Assembly (NCBI GenBank): GCA_001692895.1
Contig: KV748178.1
Location: 5,372,867 to 5,436,866 of the forward strand
DNA length: 64,000 bases
Reading direction: 5' to 3'
From: Cenococcum geophilum 1.58
Lineage: Eukaryota > Ascomycota > Dothideomycetes > Gloniales > Gloniaceae
The notes beneath the pieces were generated by a model that saw only the letters and a list, made by a program, of their open reading frames with translations, did not search any database and was not told the origin of the DNA. Both the position numbers and the translations under genes were made by a program. This document shows positions 61,096 to 64,000 of the stretch, one piece after another (the stretch's first letter is position 1; the number at the start of each line of letters is the position of its first letter).

Positions 61096-62190
61096 GTATC
61101 GCGATTTTCTATATAGCGTCTACCCTTGAGTCTACTATAACCCTCCCGTATCGCGTAGGCTTTCTAGCTATACTATATATATTAGTTTTAAAGTATAATA
61201 TGCCGTAGATTTAAATGGAGATGGTTATTTCTTTATTAGGTAATTAGTAGGCGTATTCTACTACTATAGCGGCACTAATATTAATTCTTAGTTTCCCTAT
61301 ATATAATATACCTAGTATTTTAGAACGCGTATATTATATAGGCGACTATTAGGGGAGTAGCGGTATTTATAATAGTATTATAAATTATAACCTTAACCTA
61401 GGGACCCTTACTTAGACGTATATAACTACTATATATAGTAAGGCTAATAATACTATACGGCGCCTAGATCTAGGGTATAAAACTAAATAGTAAACTAATA
61501 GTAAAAAGTTCTTTAGCGCTACTAGAGAAAGCTATAAAACTAATACCTATATAGAATTATAGGGGCGTATAAAAGGATACTATATACTATACTGAAATAT
61601 AAAATAGTAGTGCTACTACTATATAGAGAGCATCTATAGTATAAAGCCACTTAGTAAGAAGGAAATATACTAAATATTAGAATATATATAAGGAGTAAGG
61701 GCCTCCTAAGGGGGTATTACGCCTAAGCTTATAAGCTAAAAAGCCCTCTACCTATAAGTAGTAGAGAAGATATAAATGGCAACTAAACGGATAATTTAGT
61801 AAAGGGGCGTTATATTAAAACTATTCCGCAATTCTAGTAGGAGCTTAGGATATTAGTTATTACTAGTTAAGGGTTTTTAGGAGCCTAAAAGTTAAAGAAG
61901 CGGAGGTTTAATTATATTAAATAACTAAATAATATTAATTATATCTCTAATACTTTTATTAGTAAAAGTAGTAAGAGCCTATAACCTAAGAAGTAATAAA
62001 GCTTATTAGCTCCCTAGAAGACCTTACCTTCTAGCCCTCTTACCCTTAGCCTTAATAATAGCGATAAACGCATTAAGGAGCGAGTGGCCTTTACTATATT
62101 ACGAGGTGAGGATATAGATAGGGAGTCCAATAATAGAACAATAGGTATATTGTATAGACAGAGACAAATCCTTAAGGGAAAAAGGAGGAG
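61096..62190. other. RIPed stretch, unrecognised
   Basis: TA-rich. The plus strand reads weakly as protein between about 61450 and 62180, with RIP-type stops, but no motif is recognisable. No terminal repeats or target duplications are found. Confidence 0.3.
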
Positions 62191-62194
62191 TCTG

Positions 62195-62340
62195 TGTGCG
62201 AGGTAGGAAGGGTTTTCCCTAGGCATGTGCAGAGCACGTGCCTCACGGGCGAGTCACCCCTGGGTTGCCCCAGGGTCGCCCGTACCTTACGGCTATATAA
62301 CTATCTACTTAGGTTTCACCTGACATATATAGTCTACTAG
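62195..62340. promoter_or_regulatory. GC-rich palindromic island, possible promoter or solo LTR
   Basis: Embedded in TA-rich DNA is a 100-bp GC-rich block. It contains GCACGTGC (an E-box palindrome) at 62234-62241 and a hairpin at 62246-62282. The outer stem is CGGGCGA/TCGCCCG and the inner stem CCCTGGG/CCCAGGG. A TATATAA-like box follows at about 62295. It precedes the Myb/SANT fossil by about 100 bp, so it may be its promoter or an LTR remnant starting TGTGTGCGAGG at 62192. Confidence 0.4.
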
Positions 62341-62399
62341 CCCTTCCCTTTAGCAATCTTCGTCTTCTTATAATATTAGATTAGATATTAAATTACCGC

Positions 62400-63330
62400 A
62401 AGATAAGGTTAATAATAATTGTAATTAAATTCTAGACAATCTTATTAATAGCCTAGCTAAAAAATGCGATTATAGCGATAATGCTAAGGACGGCGAGGTT
62501 ATAGACGAAAGTAATGCCAAGAACTATAACTATAGAAGCGATAATAGCGGCGATATAGATAATAACGACGCTAGGGATAGCGATAGCAGCAATAGCGATA
62601 GCAGTAATAGTAATAGCAGCGATAGTAATAGTAGCGATAGTAATAAGGGTAGCGAGGCCTATGGGTATATAGGGCAGCAAGGATCGCTAGCGCCTATTAG
62701 TAGTAAATTAAAACTAAAACGTGCTATAAAGTATTGTCTTTAACGGTCTTACCTTTCTCCTTTAATTCTATTTATGCGCACATCTAACCAGAGTACTATA
62801 CTTAGTAGTAATTATTATAAGCGGGCTAAATCTCCTATATATAATTGCTTTTATACCTAAAAGCCGCTATTAAACTTAGCCTTTAACTTTAACTCTAGTA
62901 AATCAATACTAGGAGCCGTCTTAAATACTAATTTAAAAGAATGGATAATTTAAGTAACTCTTAGGCGCTAGGAAAACGGGTTATATATATTAAATATCTT
63001 TCCTTAATAATTCCCTTTACCTTTTAACCTAGTTAAACAGCCCTAGGACCTAAAGCCCTAAGAGCTAAAGTTTAGAGTAAAATTTACTAAAAAGGAAGAC
63101 GCGCTACTTATTAAATTAAAAAAGGAATATAACCTTTTATGGGAATAGATTAAAGACTACTTTTTAAAGAGAACTCTTAGATTACTATAGGCGCATTATT
63201 ATTTAAAATTAAAGGCCTGGCCTACTATATAGAAGAAAAGGGGCTAGCCCACTAGGCGGAAGAGACAGTAATAATAGTAGGGCCCTATAGCGCATTTTCT
63301 GCAACGTCTTATAATTTCCCATTATTAGCC
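62400..63330 (+). pseudogene. Myb/SANT-domain protein fossil
   Basis: From about 62475 the plus strand reads an Asn/Asp/Ser-rich tract (DSDSSNSDSSNSNSSDSNSS at about 62575-62640). At about 63075-63220 comes a Myb/SANT-like helix-turn-helix segment: KKEDALLIKLKKEYNLLWE, then IKDYFLKRTLRLL, then HYYLKLK. This fits the EED.LL..L....L.W..I...FP.RT...L..HY..KL pattern of fungal Myb-like proteins. Stops are RIP-type only. A short Lys/Arg-rich end follows to about 63270. Such proteins bind DNA; whether this copy was a host gene or cargo of a repeat cannot be said. The start codon is uncertain. Confidence 0.5.
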
Positions 63331-63399
63331 TATTTTCTTAGCACTATGATTATAAGGCGGTTACGGCTTTGGTATATATTATAAGCCTAAAAGGTATAA

Positions 63400-64000
63400 A
63401 GGTATAGGCTTAGCGACAAGGAACACCAAAAGCGAGATCCGACCCATACTGTCCTATGGGGGTTCCTTTCCGTCTCATCCTGTCCGTACGGTCAAGCTGA
63501 GAGTGAGGATCTCGTCTGTTACCGATGTAGCGGCGTTACGTCGTGGCTAGAGGGCGCTTTCGAATGCGTCGTCCTTAACGCCGTTAGAAAAGCAGAGTTT
63601 TCGCGGGTCTTGGCGTGCCAAGAATTAAAAAACCATAAGGACAACTTATTACGAACAGAGGAATGGTTTTAAGAACTACCCGACGTCTTCTTACCTAGGC
63701 TCCGATCTAGGGCCACAAGCTAGCGCTTGCATTTGCTGGTAGAAGCGATAGGTAGATCTAAGGGGATAACAGGGCACCTCTATACTTGTTCCGCTTTAAG
63801 ACTGTCCAGTAGCGAGGGTACAGGAAGAATCTTAATACCGTTAACTATATTTAGCGACGTTAATCCTCCCTTTCTACGCAGCGGCGTTAACCTTTCTCTA
63901 GGTGGCGACGTTAATCTAAAACGGACTAAGAAAGAGCTAGGACGAACCTGTATAGGTAGGCTGGAACGGACCTAGATGTAGGTGTTGGTTAAGATGGGAG
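63400..64000. other. Lightly mutated, unrecognised right end
   Basis: CpA and GC content recover from about 63400. A short inverted pair AGCGAGATCC / GGATCTCG bounds about 90 bp at 63430-63516. Three spaced copies of a (G/C)GRCGTTAA(T/C)C motif lie at 63854, 63883 and 63905. An 82-codon open frame from 63727 starts at TTG and has no known motif. No gene is called. Confidence 0.35.

Noticed and set aside
62453-62680. Minus-strand hydrophobic protein of 75 codons
   Set aside because: It is the antisense of the Ser/Asp/Asn-rich tract of the Myb/SANT fossil.
1-64000. Starship captain (DUF3435 tyrosine recombinase) or Crypton
   Set aside because: No tyrosine recombinase signature was recognised on either strand, although helicase-like cargo and unique islands raised the idea.
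1-64000. Telomeric TTAGGG arrays, CRISPR arrays, rRNA and tRNA genes
   Set aside because: Only isolated TTAGGG words occur, no spaced identical repeats of CRISPR type were seen, and no tRNA or rRNA signature was recognised by eye.

Overview
The window comes from the genome of a filamentous ascomycete (Pezizomycotina). Most of the 64 kb is extremely TA-rich. Duplicated elements carry transition-only C-to-T and G-to-A differences in CpA/TpG context, while CpG is largely kept. This is the mark of repeat-induced point mutation (RIP). Short 44-60 bp introns with GT..CTAAC..AG signals in the one clearly intact gene also fit a filamentous ascomycete.

Layout. 1-3.7 kb: minus-strand fossil of a zinc-knuckle plus UPF1-like SF1 helicase gene, running off the left edge. 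3.8-5.06 kb: spacer bounded by an inverted repeat pair. 5.4-9.4 kb: plus-strand fossil of a SNF2 helicase gene. 9.7-10.9 kb: a small TA-flanked MITE, two short tandem arrays and a weak inverted pair. 10.9-12.7 kb: LINE ORF1 fragment. 12.8-13.6 kb: half of a Fot1/pogo transposase. 13.7-23.7 kb: an old Ty3/gypsy chromovirus (family B) with a full-length chromovirus of another family (A1) nested in its integrase region. 24-25.2 kb: a dispersed repeat, two opposed arrays of 12/15-mers and un-mutated unique DNA. 25.2-27.7 kb: a complete Fot1/pogo element. 28.1-39 kb: a RecQ-type helicase fossil split by a second family-A chromovirus (A2). 39-54.5 kb: two 5'-truncated copies (C1, C2) of a minus-strand gypsy-like element with a large unrecognised ORF between pol and the 3' LTR; C2 is interrupted by a Tad1-like LINE. 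54.5-57.56 kb: minus-strand fossil that may be DUF6589-like. 57.6-61.1 kb: the only non-RIPed host island. 61.1-63.4 kb: RIPed DNA including a Myb/SANT-domain fossil. 63.4-64 kb: lightly mutated, unrecognised.

The intact gene is best read as three exons (57856-57919, 57973-60052, 60101-60242). They encode a 761-residue secretory-pathway membrane protein with a signal peptide, a cysteine-rich ectodomain and about seven membrane segments. The long uninterrupted frame alone misses both the signal peptide and the last helix. A 181-bp MITE has replaced its final residues.

The most unusual content is three unrelated helicase genes (SF1, SNF2, RecQ) fossilised in one island, a shared terminal sequence that coincides with the RIP boundary at two distant places, and the extra large ORF in gypsy family C. 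All assignments of RIPed material rest on motifs read by eye; no database search was possible.
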